Below are positions 1 through 8,294 of a DNA stretch of 64,000 nucleotides, piece after piece. The first letter of the stretch is position 1; every line of letters starts with the position of its first letter. Origin of the DNA: Microbispora corallina. Its GTDB lineage: Bacteria > Actinomycetota > Actinomycetes > Streptosporangiales > Streptosporangiaceae. Below the pieces are notes generated by a model. That model saw only the letters and a program-made list of their open reading frames with translations. It had not been told where the DNA came from and did not search any database. Made by a program: the position numbers and the translations under genes. Location: the NCBI RefSeq assembly GCF_016863035.1, contig NZ_BOOC01000020.1, positions 40,693 through 104,692 of the forward strand, written 5' to 3'.

Positions 1-69
1 CGCGCCTAGTGGGACGGGCACCCCGTCACGGCTCACCCGCAGCGGCCCGAGAACGTCGAACTGGAACAC
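1..69 (-). CDS. AfsR/SARP-family transcriptional regulator, N-terminus only
   Basis: Only the first 23 codons lie in the window; the gene runs off the left edge. From a GTG at 69 the reading is VFQFDVLGPLRVSRDGVPVP and on, which is the classic opening of SARP/BTAD activators (a beta-strand with VLGPL, then a short loop and a conserved VPLG turn). These proteins bind direct repeats through an OmpR-like winged helix and often switch on secondary-metabolite genes. A purine-rich stretch GGGGGTGAGG lies just upstream of the GTG. The frame is open to position 1. The family call rests on a short piece and on pattern memory; the rest of the protein (BTAD, possible NB-ARC/TPR) cannot be seen. Confidence 0.6.
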   Translation of the reverse strand, partial: MFQFDVLGPLRVSRDGVPVPLGA

Positions 70-143
70 CCCTCACCCCCGAGAGAACCCGGCCGCCTGC
101 GGCGGCCCCCATCCATCAGCCGAGGCCCCGCGATCGTGGAGCG

Positions 144-157
144 TGGGAGCGCTCCCA
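144..157. promoter_or_regulatory. CebR/LacI-type operator palindrome
   Basis: TGGGAGCGCTCCCA is a perfect 14-base palindrome (16 with the flanking G and C). It is identical to the CebR box known from Streptomyces cello-oligosaccharide genes. It lies 75 bases upstream of the SARP start on the minus strand and about 190 bases upstream of the next plus-strand gene. No cellulose or cellobiose uptake gene is visible here, so the regulated gene is more likely the one going left. The motif match is seen; that CebR itself binds is inferred. Confidence 0.65.
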
Positions 158-346
158 CTTCAGTCGTGCCTGGACGTTCGCCTTCTCGCCGAAGGACATC
201 GCGGGCCTGGACCGAGCATCGAAGACGCCGGTATAGACGAGGTATAGGCCCAGATGGCACCCCCTTTTCGACATCGGTACGCTTCGATCTCAGTACCTGT
301 CTCCGCGGCAGGACGGGCCGCGGGGGAGATCCCAGGGGGACTCGTG

Positions 347-838
347 GTGATCGTGCAGCGGATCGTGATCCGGTGGACGAAGCAGGGGCGCGGTGCGGCG
401 GAGGCCGCACGCCGGCGCGAGGTCCCCGCGGCGTTCGCGCTGCCGCCGATGCCGGACGCGCCGCTCGTGCGCCACGACCTGCTCGCCGAGGAACGGGCCG
501 GGTACGCCCCGGCCGCCGTCGTCAGCGACCACACCCTCCCGGTCAGGCTCGACGGGTTGCGGTTCACGGTGTCGGAGGCGGCGCTCCACGTGACGCGGAC
601 GCCGGTCCCGGCCGCGTACCCGCGGGATCGTTTCCCGGGCCAGGTGTTCGTGCTGCGGCCGGGAGAGCGTGCGCGTTACCAGGCCAACTTCCGCTTCAGC
701 GGGTACGGCACGGATTGGTACTACGAGCACTGGATCGTCAACATCGCCCACGAGCCGTGGCGGCGCGACGTGTTCCTGGGCGAGGACGTCGGCCACGAGA
801 AGGACGAGCGCGTGTCCCTCTACGGCGGACCGCGCTGA
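347..838 (+). CDS. hypothetical protein, 163 aa
   Basis: I do not recognise a family. The GTG at 347 is preceded by AGGGGGA at 334-340, which decides the start over an upstream in-frame ATG at 254; a GTG at 344 is also possible. The protein has no signal peptide or membrane segment. It has a basic N-terminus, a proline-rich middle, and an aromatic C-terminal stretch (YGTDWYYEHWIVNIAHEPW, about residues 121-139) that looks like a conserved core. It stands alone, with a hairpin at 939-961 before the next gene. Two TATAG-like elements at about 231-248 lie outside the chosen start and could be promoter pieces. Confidence 0.55.
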   Translation: MIVQRIVIRWTKQGRGAAEAARRREVPAAFALPPMPDAPLVRHDLLAEERAGYAPAAVVSDHTLPVRLDGLRFTVSEAALHVTRTPVPAAYPRDRFPGQVFVLRPGERARYQANFRFSGYGTDWYYEHWIVNIAHEPWRRDVFLGEDVGHEKDERVSLYGGPR

Positions 839-938
839 CCTGGCATTTTCTGTTGCCGCGCATGCCGCCGGTGGCGTTTACCGGCGTACGGAGAGGCAAC
901 ACCAGGACGGTGCCCATCGGGCATTTCCGTGGCCGTGG

Positions 939-961
939 CAGGCCGGCTCGACACCGGCCTG
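939..961. terminator. hairpin between the hypothetical gene and the first alcohol dehydrogenase
   Basis: CAGGCCGG and CCGGCCTG form a perfect 8-bp stem with a 7-base loop. There is no T-run after it, as is usual in high-GC actinobacteria. It could end the upstream transcript or act in the leader of the dehydrogenase gene, whose start is 43 bases downstream. Confidence 0.35.
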
Positions 962-1004
962 ATCGGCGAGGCGACGGAGATGAGCACCAGGAAGGGGTCT
1001 CGCC

Positions 1005-2036
1005 ATGCGAGCGACTGTGATGTACGGCGCCGGGGACGTGCGGGTGGAGGACGTTCCGGACCCGGAGCTGCGGGAACCGACCGACGCCGTGGTGCGCGTG
1101 CTGCGCTCGTGCATCTGCGGCAGCGACCTGTGGCCGTACGGCTCCCTGCCGCCCTCGGAGCACGGGGAGCGGATGGGCCACGAGTTCCTCGGGGTCGTGG
1201 AGGACGTCGGCTCGGAGGTGTCCGGGCTGAAGGCGGGCGACGTCGTGGTCGCGCCGTTCGTCTGGTCGGACAACACGTGCGATTTCTGCGCCGAGGGGCT
1301 GCAGACCTCCTGCCGGAACGGCGGCCAGTGGGGGCACGACCTCGACGGCGGTCAGGGCGAGGCCGTACGGGTGCCGCTGGCCCAGGGGACGCTGGTGCAG
1401 CTGCCGGTAGGGGAGGACGACCCGCTCCTGTCGTCGCTGCTCACCCTCTCGGACGTCTTCTGCACCGGCCACCACTGCGCGGTGAAGGCCGGGGCCGGCC
1501 CGCGTACGACGGTCACCGTGATCGGCGACGGAGCGGTGGGACTGTCGGCGGTGCTGGCCGCCCGGCGGCTCGGCGCCGAGCGGATCATCCTCATGGGACG
1601 CCACAAGGACCGCACCGACCTCGGCCGCGACTTCGGCGCCACCGACGTGGTGGGCGAGCGCGGCGAGGAGGCCGTCGAACGCGTACGGGAGCTCACCGGC
1701 GGCGACGGCGCCCACAGCGTCCTGGAGTGCGTCGGCACGAGGCCGGCGATCGAGACGGCGCTCGGCGTGGTGCGCGACGGCGGCGTTATCAGCCGGGTCG
1801 GCCTCCCCCAGTACGGAGACGTGCCCATGGGCGCGGACGCGTTCATGCGCAACATCACGCTGACCGGCGGCGTGGCGCCCGCTCGGGCGTACATCGAGGA
1901 ACTGCTGCCGGACGTCCTCGAGGGCAGGATCGACCCGGGCCGGCTGTTCGACCGCACGATCGGCCTGGACGGCGTGCCGGACGGCTACCGCGCGATGGCC
2001 GACCGCGAGGCGCTCAAGGTCCTCATCCGCCCCTGA
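1005..2036 (+). CDS. zinc-dependent alcohol dehydrogenase family protein (MDR superfamily)
   Basis: 343 aa. Cytosolic NAD(P)-dependent oxidation or reduction of an alcohol/aldehyde pair; substrate unknown. Catalytic-zinc ligands are visible in CICGSDLW (about residue 37-44) and GHEFLG (about 65-70). A structural-zinc type cysteine cluster CDFC...C follows near residues 91-104. The Rossmann motif is GDGAVG at about 173-178. After the second beta strand comes GRHKDR rather than an acidic residue, which suggests NADP preference (inference). AGGAAGGGG precedes the ATG. The next gene is convergent and only a few bases away, so this is a single-gene unit. Confidence 0.85.
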   Translation: MRATVMYGAGDVRVEDVPDPELREPTDAVVRVLRSCICGSDLWPYGSLPPSEHGERMGHEFLGVVEDVGSEVSGLKAGDVVVAPFVWSDNTCDFCAEGLQTSCRNGGQWGHDLDGGQGEAVRVPLAQGTLVQLPVGEDDPLLSSLLTLSDVFCTGHHCAVKAGAGPRTTVTVIGDGAVGLSAVLAARRLGAERIILMGRHKDRTDLGRDFGATDVVGERGEEAVERVRELTGGDGAHSVLECVGTRPAIETALGVVRDGGVISRVGLPQYGDVPMGADAFMRNITLTGGVAPARAYIEELLPDVLEGRIDPGRLFDRTIGLDGVPDGYRAMADREALKVLIRP

Positions 2037-2041
2037 GCCGT

Positions 2042-2209
2042 TCACCGGACGCGCCGACCGCTGAGCAGGGCGTTCCGGAAGCCTCCCAGGCCGGGATCGG
2101 GAAGGCCCAGCTCGACGGGCACCCCGCTTCGCGACACCTCCTGAAGGATCCACGGCCAGGCGGGGTCCTCTGCGTCGAGCAGCGCGTCAACGTCTCGCAT
2201 CCGGATCAT
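2042..2209 (-). pseudogene. truncated DUF2625-like remnant
   Basis: About 55 codons starting near the ATG at 2209 (another in-frame ATG at 2203), overlapping the 3' end of the XRE regulator. The segment DAEDPAWPWILQEVSRSGVP resembles the N-terminus of DUF2625 proteins, where an AWP motif is followed by an amphipathic helix and PVE. The expected remainder of the domain is missing: the frame drifts to a short basic tail and stops at 2042, five bases from the convergent dehydrogenase stop. It looks like the head of a gene cut off by loss of its 3' part. The family match is from memory and only over about 35 residues; it could also be a genuine small downstream gene. Confidence 0.35.
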
Positions 2210-3017
2210 GGTGCCGGGTGAGGGAGCTCGACGCACGGCGTTCGGCGCGGGTGCGGAGGAGCTCGGCGGTGGGCTGGTCGGCGGGGAGGAAGGCCTCCAG
2301 GTGGAGCTCGGCGAGCGTGACGTCCGTGGCGGTGGCGAACGAGGTGAGCGTGGTGATGAGGCGCAGCTCGCCGTCCGCCGAGGCCAGGCGCAGGGGAACC
2401 GCGAAGCCGAGGTGGTCGGGGCCGACCGGGACCTGCGGGACGTACCTGGCGAGCTCGTCGACCAGCGCGTCGAGGCGCGGGTCGGGGCTGCGCCGCGCCC
2501 TGGCCCGGAGGTTCTCGATGATGTGACGGCCCCACTCGCCCAGGTTCCGCACCCTCGGCGCCATGCCGTCCGGATGCAGTATGAGCCGCAGCAGGTTGAC
2601 CGGGGGAGCGAGCAGCTCCGGGGACGCGCCTTCGGTGAACACCTCGACCGCGTCGTTGACGGCCACCAGTCGTCCGTACGGCGCGATGACGAGCGCGGGG
2701 TACGGCAGGTGGCCGTGCAGGATCTGCTCCAGAGCAGTGCGGACGGGACGCAGCGCCGCCTCGTCCAGGCCGGATTCGGTGAACACCGGCGCGAACCCGG
2801 CCGTGGCGAGCAGGTCGTTGCGTTCCCGCAGGGAAAGGCCGAGGGACTCGGCCAGCCGGATCACGATCGCCCGCCCCGGCTGCGAGCGGCCGCTCTCGAT
2901 GAAGCTCAGATGGCGCTGGGTGGTGCCGGCCAGCGAGGCGAGCTCGAGCTGGCTGATTCGGCGGGACCGGCGCCAGCGGGCCAGCTCCGATCCCACTCCG
3001 TTCCGCGTGCTGGTCAC
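2187..3017 (-). CDS. XRE-family regulator with MmyB-like ligand-binding domain
   Basis: 276 aa, GTG start with AGAAAGGG upstream. An N-terminal helix-turn-helix (about residues 10-65; QLELASLAGTTQRHLSFIESGRSQPG) is followed by an MmyB-type PAS-like domain (about 100-260) with the usual YPALVIAPYGRLVAVND and a C-terminal LRLITTLTSFATATDVTLAELHLEAFLPAD. Such regulators often repress or activate a neighbouring oxidoreductase gene; here the nearest enzyme is the convergent alcohol dehydrogenase. In the plus direction nothing divergent starts close by, so the target is unclear. Confidence 0.85.
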   Translation of the reverse strand: MTSTRNGVGSELARWRRSRRISQLELASLAGTTQRHLSFIESGRSQPGRAIVIRLAESLGLSLRERNDLLATAGFAPVFTESGLDEAALRPVRTALEQILHGHLPYPALVIAPYGRLVAVNDAVEVFTEGASPELLAPPVNLLRLILHPDGMAPRVRNLGEWGRHIIENLRARARRSPDPRLDALVDELARYVPQVPVGPDHLGFAVPLRLASADGELRLITTLTSFATATDVTLAELHLEAFLPADQPTAELLRTRAERRASSSLTRHHDPDARR

Positions 3018-3215
3018 CCGCCCTTTCTAACGGCCGCCTACGACATTCGGCGATTCCTCCCGGGAATCGAGGGCGAACCCGCAGGTGCCGGGCACCCCGT
3101 GGTCCGGCGGACCTGGCTGGTCTGGCCGGCCGACTCCCGCCGCCGTGACGTGGCCGTCTTCGTCTCGGGTTTCGCCGAGCCCGGATGACGGCCGTACACG
3201 TGCCTTGCGACGCCG

Positions 3216-3686
3216 TCAGGCGCGTCCGCGCCTCCGGAACAGCGAACGCCCGCGGCGCGGCGGCGCGGGGGCCGGCGGGTCCTCGACGGGGTGACGGGCC
3301 CGCCACTCGGCGGCGATCTCCTCCACGTCGAGGAGCCCCTGGAAGACGGGCGGGCCGGACAGCGGCCTGGTCCGGCTCTCCCGGATGCGGTCGTTCACGG
3401 CCTCGACGATCCGCCGGCACTCCGCCTCGGTCCGGGCGTCGAGCGCCGCGGCCCGGGAGTCCTCGGCGTCCTTGCGCAGGGCGAGCGTCCCCGGGAGGGG
3501 GAACGAGAGGTCCTCGGACTCCAGCTTCTGCTTGATCCACCACATCTCGTCGTACGGCTTGCCCTCACCGGGGAGGGGCTTGCCGGCGCCCGGGAGGTCG
3601 TCGAACTCCCCGCGCTCGGCGGCCTCGCGGATCTGCCGGTCGATCCATGTCTCGAAGCTGACACCCGGCGGCTTGCGGTTCGTCAC
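3216..3686 (-). CDS. DUF1992 (DnaJ-C28-like) domain protein
   Basis: 156 aa with GTG start and GAGGGGTGGG upstream. The segment WIDRQIREAAERGEFDDLPGAGKPL (about residues 14-38) followed by a KPYDEMWWIKQKL-type helix is the DUF1992 signature, also called the DnaJ homologue subfamily C member 28 conserved domain. No J domain is present. The function is not established. The last 25 residues are proline and arginine rich. It sits 21 bases downstream of the next XRE regulator on the same strand and may be cotranscribed with it. Confidence 0.85.
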   Translation of the reverse strand: MTNRKPPGVSFETWIDRQIREAAERGEFDDLPGAGKPLPGEGKPYDEMWWIKQKLESEDLSFPLPGTLALRKDAEDSRAAALDARTEAECRRIVEAVNDRIRESRTRPLSGPPVFQGLLDVEEIAAEWRARHPVEDPPAPAPPRRGRSLFRRRGRA

Positions 3687-3707
3687 GACCCACCCCTCGG
3701 CCCACGA

Positions 3708-4577
3708 TCAGCCCTGCCCCTCCGAGGATACGTAACGCCGTCCCGGCTCCTCGGCGGGCGGGCTCGCTGCGGGCGAGTTCCGCAGCCTCCTGAGGGCGTC
3801 CTCGGACGGGCTGCCCGGCTCGGCCTCTCCGAGGAAGACGCACAGGTCGGGGGCGCTGTCGATGCGCACCGTCTGGTGCCGCAGGGTCATGTCCCCGACG
3901 TCGGGGTGACGCAGGTGGACGAACTCCTGGTTCCTGCCCCTGACGTCGTACCGGGCCCACAGCCGGCGGAACTCCTCGCTGCCGTCCGACAGCTCCTCCA
4001 CGAGTTCGAGCAGGAAGGGGTCGTCGGCCGCCCCGCCCTCAGCACGGAGATGGGCCACGTCGGCCTGGGCCTCCTGCTCCCATTTCCGGTAGAACTCGCG
4101 GGCCCGCGGATTCAGAAACGTCAGCCGGATCAGATTGTCGTTGTGCTCCATGTCGCCGAAGATGGCCCTGGCCAGCGGATTCTTCGCGAGGATGTCCAGC
4201 CGCCGGTTCACCACGAACGCGGGCGCGTGGTCCCACTTCTCGATCAGCCGCAGGATCGTGGGAGTGAGCTGGCCGGCGGTGTCGGCGGGCCTGTGCCGAG
4301 ACGACCGCGGGCGGGCCAGCTCGTAGAGGCGCTCGGTGGCCTCGGCGTCGAGCTGCAGGGCCCGGGCCAGCGACTCGATGACCTGCTCGGACGGCCGGCG
4401 TTCCCGCCCCTGCTCCAGCCGGGTGTAGTACTCGGCGCTGACGCCCGCCATCATGGCCACTTCCTCGCGACGCAGCCCGGGAGTCCGCCGCCGGCCGACC
4501 TTCAGGCCCACTTGGTCCGCGGTCGTGACCTGCCGGCGAGCGCGGAGAAAGTCCCCCAGTGGGCTCCCAGTCACCAT
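3708..4577 (-). CDS. XRE-family regulator with MmyB-like ligand-binding domain
   Basis: 289 aa. The N-terminal helix-turn-helix has the hallmark RRTPGLRREEVAMMAGVSAEYYTRLEQGR (about residues 29-57). The MmyB-type domain follows (about 105-265), with TPTILRLIEKWDHAPAFVVNRRLDILAKNPLA and a C-terminal RYDVRGRN...F.HPDVGDMTL pattern. It is a second member of the same family within 0.7 kb, but of the other subtype. No good ribosome-binding site precedes the ATG, so the mRNA may be leaderless, or a GTG at 4574 is used. It is divergent from the histidine kinase gene, which is a plausible target. Confidence 0.88.
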   Translation of the reverse strand: MVTGSPLGDFLRARRQVTTADQVGLKVGRRRTPGLRREEVAMMAGVSAEYYTRLEQGRERRPSEQVIESLARALQLDAEATERLYELARPRSSRHRPADTAGQLTPTILRLIEKWDHAPAFVVNRRLDILAKNPLARAIFGDMEHNDNLIRLTFLNPRAREFYRKWEQEAQADVAHLRAEGGAADDPFLLELVEELSDGSEEFRRLWARYDVRGRNQEFVHLRHPDVGDMTLRHQTVRIDSAPDLCVFLGEAEPGSPSEDALRRLRNSPAASPPAEEPGRRYVSSEGQG

Positions 4578-4732
4578 ATCGACACGTTACGGGCTGTATT
4601 ACAAAAAAAGGTAGGTCGTCCTGGTATGTCCTATTGGACGTGGACACCCGTAAAGAGGGCGGGCCCCGCGCTCACGGCCGGACAGGCCGCCTAACCTGGA
4701 GATACAGGTGTCCGAAGAGAGGCGCCGGTGAG

Positions 4733-5962
4733 ATGGACACGATGGTCGACTACGAGGCGGTATTCGCGGTCAGTCCGACCCCCTCGCTCATACTCACGCC
4801 GGACCTCGTCATGGTGGCGGCCAACGCCGCCTACCTCGAGGCGATCGACAGGACGGCCGGGGAGCTGCTCGGCCGCCACCTGTTCGCGGTCTTCCCGCCC
4901 AATCCGGCGATGATCGAGGAGTGCGACACGCAGGGGGCGGACACCCTCGGCGCCTCGTTCGCGCGGGTCCTGACCACCGGCCGGCGGGACTTCATGCCGG
5001 TGCAGCGGTACGACGTGGAGACGCCCGGCAGCCCGGGGATGTTCGAGGAGCGCTACTGGAGCACGGTCAACACGCCCGTCCTCGGCCCCGGCGGCGACAT
5101 CGAGCTGATCATCCACACGACCGAGGAGGTCACCGAGTTCGTGTCGGCGCTCCGCCGGTCGAGGGAGGGCGTCCGGGGCGCGCGGACCCGGCTGGAGCAG
5201 GTCGACGTCGACGTCTACGCCCGGGCCGGGGAGCTGCAGATGCTCAACGAGCAGCTCATCCGGACCCACAACCGGCAGCGCGAGACCACCTCGGCGCTGC
5301 GCGAGGCCATCGAACAGCAGCGCCGGCTCGTCTTCGACGCCTCCCACGACTTGCGGAACCCGATCACCGGCCTGCTGACCGAGCTCGAGGTGGCGCTCGC
5401 GCAGCCCGACATCGATCTGCAGGGCATCCTGCGCAAGCTCCTGCGTGACGCCGAGCGGCTGAACGAGATCGTCGCCGACCTGCTGGAGGTCGCCCGCCTC
5501 GACGCCGGCACGCCCGGCGGCGCCGAAGTGCTGGACCTCGGCTACCTGGTGGCGGAGGAGCTGGAACGCCACTCCCCGGCGGCCGCCGCCCTCCGCACCC
5601 GGCTCCAGCAGCACGTGATGGTGCGCGCCTCGCGCATCAAGCTGGCCCGGCTGCTGGACAACCTGGTGGCCAACGCCGAGCGGCACACCCGGTCGACGAT
5701 CGAGATCGTGGTGTCCGTCGAGCCGCCCGAGGCGGTCCTTGAGGTCATCGACGACGGTCCCGGCATCCCGCCGGCCGACCGGGAGCGGGTCTTCGAGCGG
5801 CTGTGCCGGCTGGAGGAGGCCCGTCTCCGGGACCCCGGCGGCTCCGGCCTCGGGCTGCCGATCGCACGGGAGATCGCCCAGACGTACGGCGGCCGGCTCT
5901 ACGCGGCCGACAGCCCTCGCGGCGCACGCCTGGTGCTCCGCCTGCCTCTCGCGGCGGCGTAG
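4733..5962 (+). CDS. soluble PAS-domain histidine kinase
   Basis: 409 aa. A PAS domain (about residues 8-135; ILTPDLVMVAANAAYLEAID) is followed by a coiled-coil linker, a HisKA domain with the phospho-acceptor in FDASHDLRNP (His205), and a HATPase_c domain with N box NLVANAERH, G1 DDGPGI and G2 GSGLGLP. No transmembrane segment or signal peptide, so it senses a cytosolic signal. The ATG at 4733 was chosen because the PAS domain starts right after it. No response regulator gene is adjacent, so it is an orphan kinase here. Divergent from the MmyB-type regulator over a 155-base gap that contains an AT-rich spot at about 4595-4615. Confidence 0.88.
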   Translation: MDTMVDYEAVFAVSPTPSLILTPDLVMVAANAAYLEAIDRTAGELLGRHLFAVFPPNPAMIEECDTQGADTLGASFARVLTTGRRDFMPVQRYDVETPGSPGMFEERYWSTVNTPVLGPGGDIELIIHTTEEVTEFVSALRRSREGVRGARTRLEQVDVDVYARAGELQMLNEQLIRTHNRQRETTSALREAIEQQRRLVFDASHDLRNPITGLLTELEVALAQPDIDLQGILRKLLRDAERLNEIVADLLEVARLDAGTPGGAEVLDLGYLVAEELERHSPAAAALRTRLQQHVMVRASRIKLARLLDNLVANAERHTRSTIEIVVSVEPPEAVLEVIDDGPGIPPADRERVFERLCRLEEARLRDPGGSGLGLPIAREIAQTYGGRLYAADSPRGARLVLRLPLAAA

Positions 5963-6134
5963 GCGAGATCGGCCTGACCCGCCGTCCCACGGTTCCCCCT
6001 CAGGAGCGGGACTCGTGGGCCCGGTCGCCGCAGACCTCGTACAAGTGCTCTCGCCCTGAGCGTGCGCCACCACGTAGGGGTCCGTCTCAGAACGAGCTTT
6101 GCATCGTCGCCGGGCCGCTGCTACGGTCGTTCCA

Positions 6135-6165
6135 TTCCAAGACGACCGGTCATTTTGAAAAGGAG
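6135..6165. promoter_or_regulatory. possible operator in the leader of the second alcohol dehydrogenase
   Basis: The palindrome GACCGGTC lies at about 6144-6151 inside the sequence AAGACGACCGGTCATTTTG, just upstream of the ribosome-binding site AGGAGGACC (6161-6169). A TetR- or MarR-like repressor could bind there. The core palindrome is only 8 bases, so chance is a fair alternative. Confidence 0.25.
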
Positions 6166-6174
6166 GACCGGAGC

Positions 6175-7194
6175 ATGTCCGGCTATCGAGCATTCACGGT
6201 GTCGGGGGCGGGCCACTGGGCCCTCGCCGAGCGGGAGGCGGCCCAGCCGGGCCCCGGCCAGGTGCGGCTGCGGGTGGAGGCGTGCGGCGTCTGCGCCACC
6301 GACGCCCTCGCGGTGAACGGCCTGTTCCGTCCCGACCCGTCGGCGCCGATCGTGCCCGGCCACGAGATCGTCGGCCGCATCGACGCCATCGGCGAGGGCG
6401 TGACCGGCCGGCACGTGGGCGAGCGCGTCGGCGTCGGCTTCCTGGGCGGCCACTGCGGCGTCTGCGAGCAGTGCCGCCGCGGCGACTTCGTGAACTGCAC
6501 CGCCCAGCCGTTGACCGGCACCACGGTGGACGGCGGCTACGCCGAGGTGGCGTACGCGAAGGCGAACGCGCTCGTCGGGATCCCCGAGGCGTTCGACTCG
6601 GTGGAGGCGGCGCCGCTGCTGTGCGCCGGCCTGACCGTCTACAGCGCGCTGCGCGACCTCGGCGCGCGTCCCGGGGCTCTGGTGGCCGTCCAGGGCATCG
6701 GCGGACTCGGGCACCTCGGCCTGCAGTACGCGAGCAAACTCGGGTACGAGGTCGTCGCGATCAGCCGTGGCGGCGACAAGGCCGACCTGGCCGCGTCGCT
6801 GGGGGCCCGGCACTACATCGACGGCGACGCCGAGGAGCCGGGCGAGGCGCTGCGCAGGCTCGGCGGGGCGGCCGGGATCATCGCCACCGCGGCCAGCGGC
6901 GCGTCCATGTCGCCGCTGATCCCGGGGCTGGCGCCGCGCGGCCGGCTGATCGTCGTGGGCGCGGGGCTCGACCCGATCACGGTGACGCCCGGCGACCTGA
7001 TCTTCGGCGAGCGCACGATCAGCGGCACGATCACCGGCCGGACCGTCGAGGGCGAGGACAACCTCGCGTTCACGCTGAGCCAGGGGATCCGGCCGATCAC
7101 CGAGGTGCTCCCCCTCTCCGAGGCGCCGAAGGCGTACGAGCGGCTGAGGGCGGGCCGGGCCCGCTTCCGTATCGTGCTCGACCCCGCGGCCTGA
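6175..7194 (+). CDS. zinc-dependent alcohol dehydrogenase (MDR superfamily)
   Basis: 339 aa, preceded by a strong AGGAGGACC. Catalytic-zinc residues: CGVCATDAL (about residue 37-45) and GHEIVG (about 61-66). The structural-zinc loop has CGVCEQCRRGDFVNC (about 95-109), four cysteines with usual spacing. Rossmann motif GIGGLGHLG is at about 179-187. This pattern is that of the bacterial AdhA/CAD-like branch of NAD(P)-dependent dehydrogenases. Substrate unknown. It is a different branch from the first dehydrogenase at 1005. A strong hairpin follows the stop. Confidence 0.88.
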   Translation: MSGYRAFTVSGAGHWALAEREAAQPGPGQVRLRVEACGVCATDALAVNGLFRPDPSAPIVPGHEIVGRIDAIGEGVTGRHVGERVGVGFLGGHCGVCEQCRRGDFVNCTAQPLTGTTVDGGYAEVAYAKANALVGIPEAFDSVEAAPLLCAGLTVYSALRDLGARPGALVAVQGIGGLGHLGLQYASKLGYEVVAISRGGDKADLAASLGARHYIDGDAEEPGEALRRLGGAAGIIATAASGASMSPLIPGLAPRGRLIVVGAGLDPITVTPGDLIFGERTISGTITGRTVEGEDNLAFTLSQGIRPITEVLPLSEAPKAYERLRAGRARFRIVLDPAA

Positions 7195-7229
7195 GACCCG
7201 GGCGGGCGGTCCGGCGAGCGGAACGCGGA

Positions 7230-7260
7230 GAGGCCCGCGGCCTCAGGGGGCGCGGGCCTC
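7230..7260. terminator. bidirectional hairpin between convergent genes
   Basis: GAGGCCCGCG and CGCGGGCCTC form a perfect 10-bp stem around an 11-base loop. It lies between the ends of the plus-strand dehydrogenase and the minus-strand L,D-transpeptidase, and can serve both. Confidence 0.7.
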
Positions 7261-7274
7261 GGGAGAACGGGTGC

Positions 7275-8294
7275 TCAGCCCTGCTGTGCGGCGGCCGCGC
7301 CGCCGGCGGGCAGTGCGCTGCCCTTCTTCCACTGCGTCCAGGTGAGCTGCCAGTAGCTCCAGCCGTTGCGCCAGTCGAGCTTGCGCTTGGTGCCGGTGAT
7401 CTTCACGACGTCGCCGCGCTGGGCGATGCCGTAGAACCACCTGGCCCCGGCCGGCGTCGCGCGGACGCACCCGTGGCTCTGGTTGGACTTGCCGAGGAAC
7501 TGGTAGTCGCCGGCGCTCTGGTGCACGTACTCGCCGCTGTCGGAGATCCGCACGGCCCACGGGATCTGGAGCTTGTAGTAGAGCGGGTTCTTCGGGTCGG
7601 TCACGCCCATCCAGGCGGAGGTCATGGTCTCCACCCGCTTCTTGCCCATGGTCAGGTGGACGCCACTGGTCGTCAGGTAGACGTCCACGCCGTTCCTGAT
7701 CAGGCCGCCGCGGCCCGCGCTGATCGGGATGCTCTTGACCAGCTTGCCGTCCCTGCGGACCTTCATCACGTGCTTCTTGGTGTCGACGACCGAGATGTTG
7801 GCGGCGCCGACGGCGAAGCGCCGGGTGACGTCCTTCGCGCTCTCGTTGCCCGGGATCTGGCTCAGATGGGCCGTGAAGGTCACCTTCTGGTGCGGGTGCC
7901 AGTACGTGCGGGTGCGGTAGACGGCCTTGCGGTCGGAGACCCACCGCCACGCGCCCTCGACGGGCTTGTCCGCCTGGACCTGCAGGGCGGCCTCGGCCGC
8001 CGCGCGGTCGGTCACCTTCCGATCGAACGTGACGATGATCGGGAAGCCGACGCCGACCTTCTCCACGTTCTCGCCCATGGGCGTGATGTCGGCGATGCCG
8101 AGCGGCGTCTTCCGCTGCGTCGTCGAGGCGGCGGCCACCCTGAGCCGCGCCGGGGGCGCCGGCGAGGCCGTGCTCTTCGCGGACGCGGCGACCTGGGCGG
8201 GGGCGGGGGCCGCGGCTCCTGTCGAGCAGGCCGTCGCCGCGGCGAGGGCGACGGCGGCGAACGACGCGCCGGCCGCCCGCTTCAGGGTGTTCAC
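7275..8294 (-). CDS. L,D-transpeptidase lipoprotein (YkuD domain with Ig-like domain)
   Basis: 339 aa, GTG start with GAGGAGAAGACC. Signal peptide with a lipobox ending in ATAC (Cys about 23), so it is an outer-leaflet lipoprotein. The Ala/Ser/Pro-rich tether is followed by a Big-5-like Ig domain (about 75-160) and a YkuD catalytic domain (about 165-290) with the active-site motif SHGCVRATP near the end. These enzymes form 3-3 meso-DAP cross-links in peptidoglycan and are the main beta-lactam-tolerant transpeptidases. The C-terminal tail contains the conserved WQLTW pattern. Divergent spacing upstream is 169 bases and holds a small hairpin. Confidence 0.93.
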   Translation of the reverse strand: MNTLKRAAGASFAAVALAAATACSTGAAAPAPAQVAASAKSTASPAPPARLRVAAASTTQRKTPLGIADITPMGENVEKVGVGFPIIVTFDRKVTDRAAAEAALQVQADKPVEGAWRWVSDRKAVYRTRTYWHPHQKVTFTAHLSQIPGNESAKDVTRRFAVGAANISVVDTKKHVMKVRRDGKLVKSIPISAGRGGLIRNGVDVYLTTSGVHLTMGKKRVETMTSAWMGVTDPKNPLYYKLQIPWAVRISDSGEYVHQSAGDYQFLGKSNQSHGCVRATPAGARWFYGIAQRGDVVKITGTKRKLDWRNGWSYWQLTWTQWKKGSALPAGGAAAAQQG

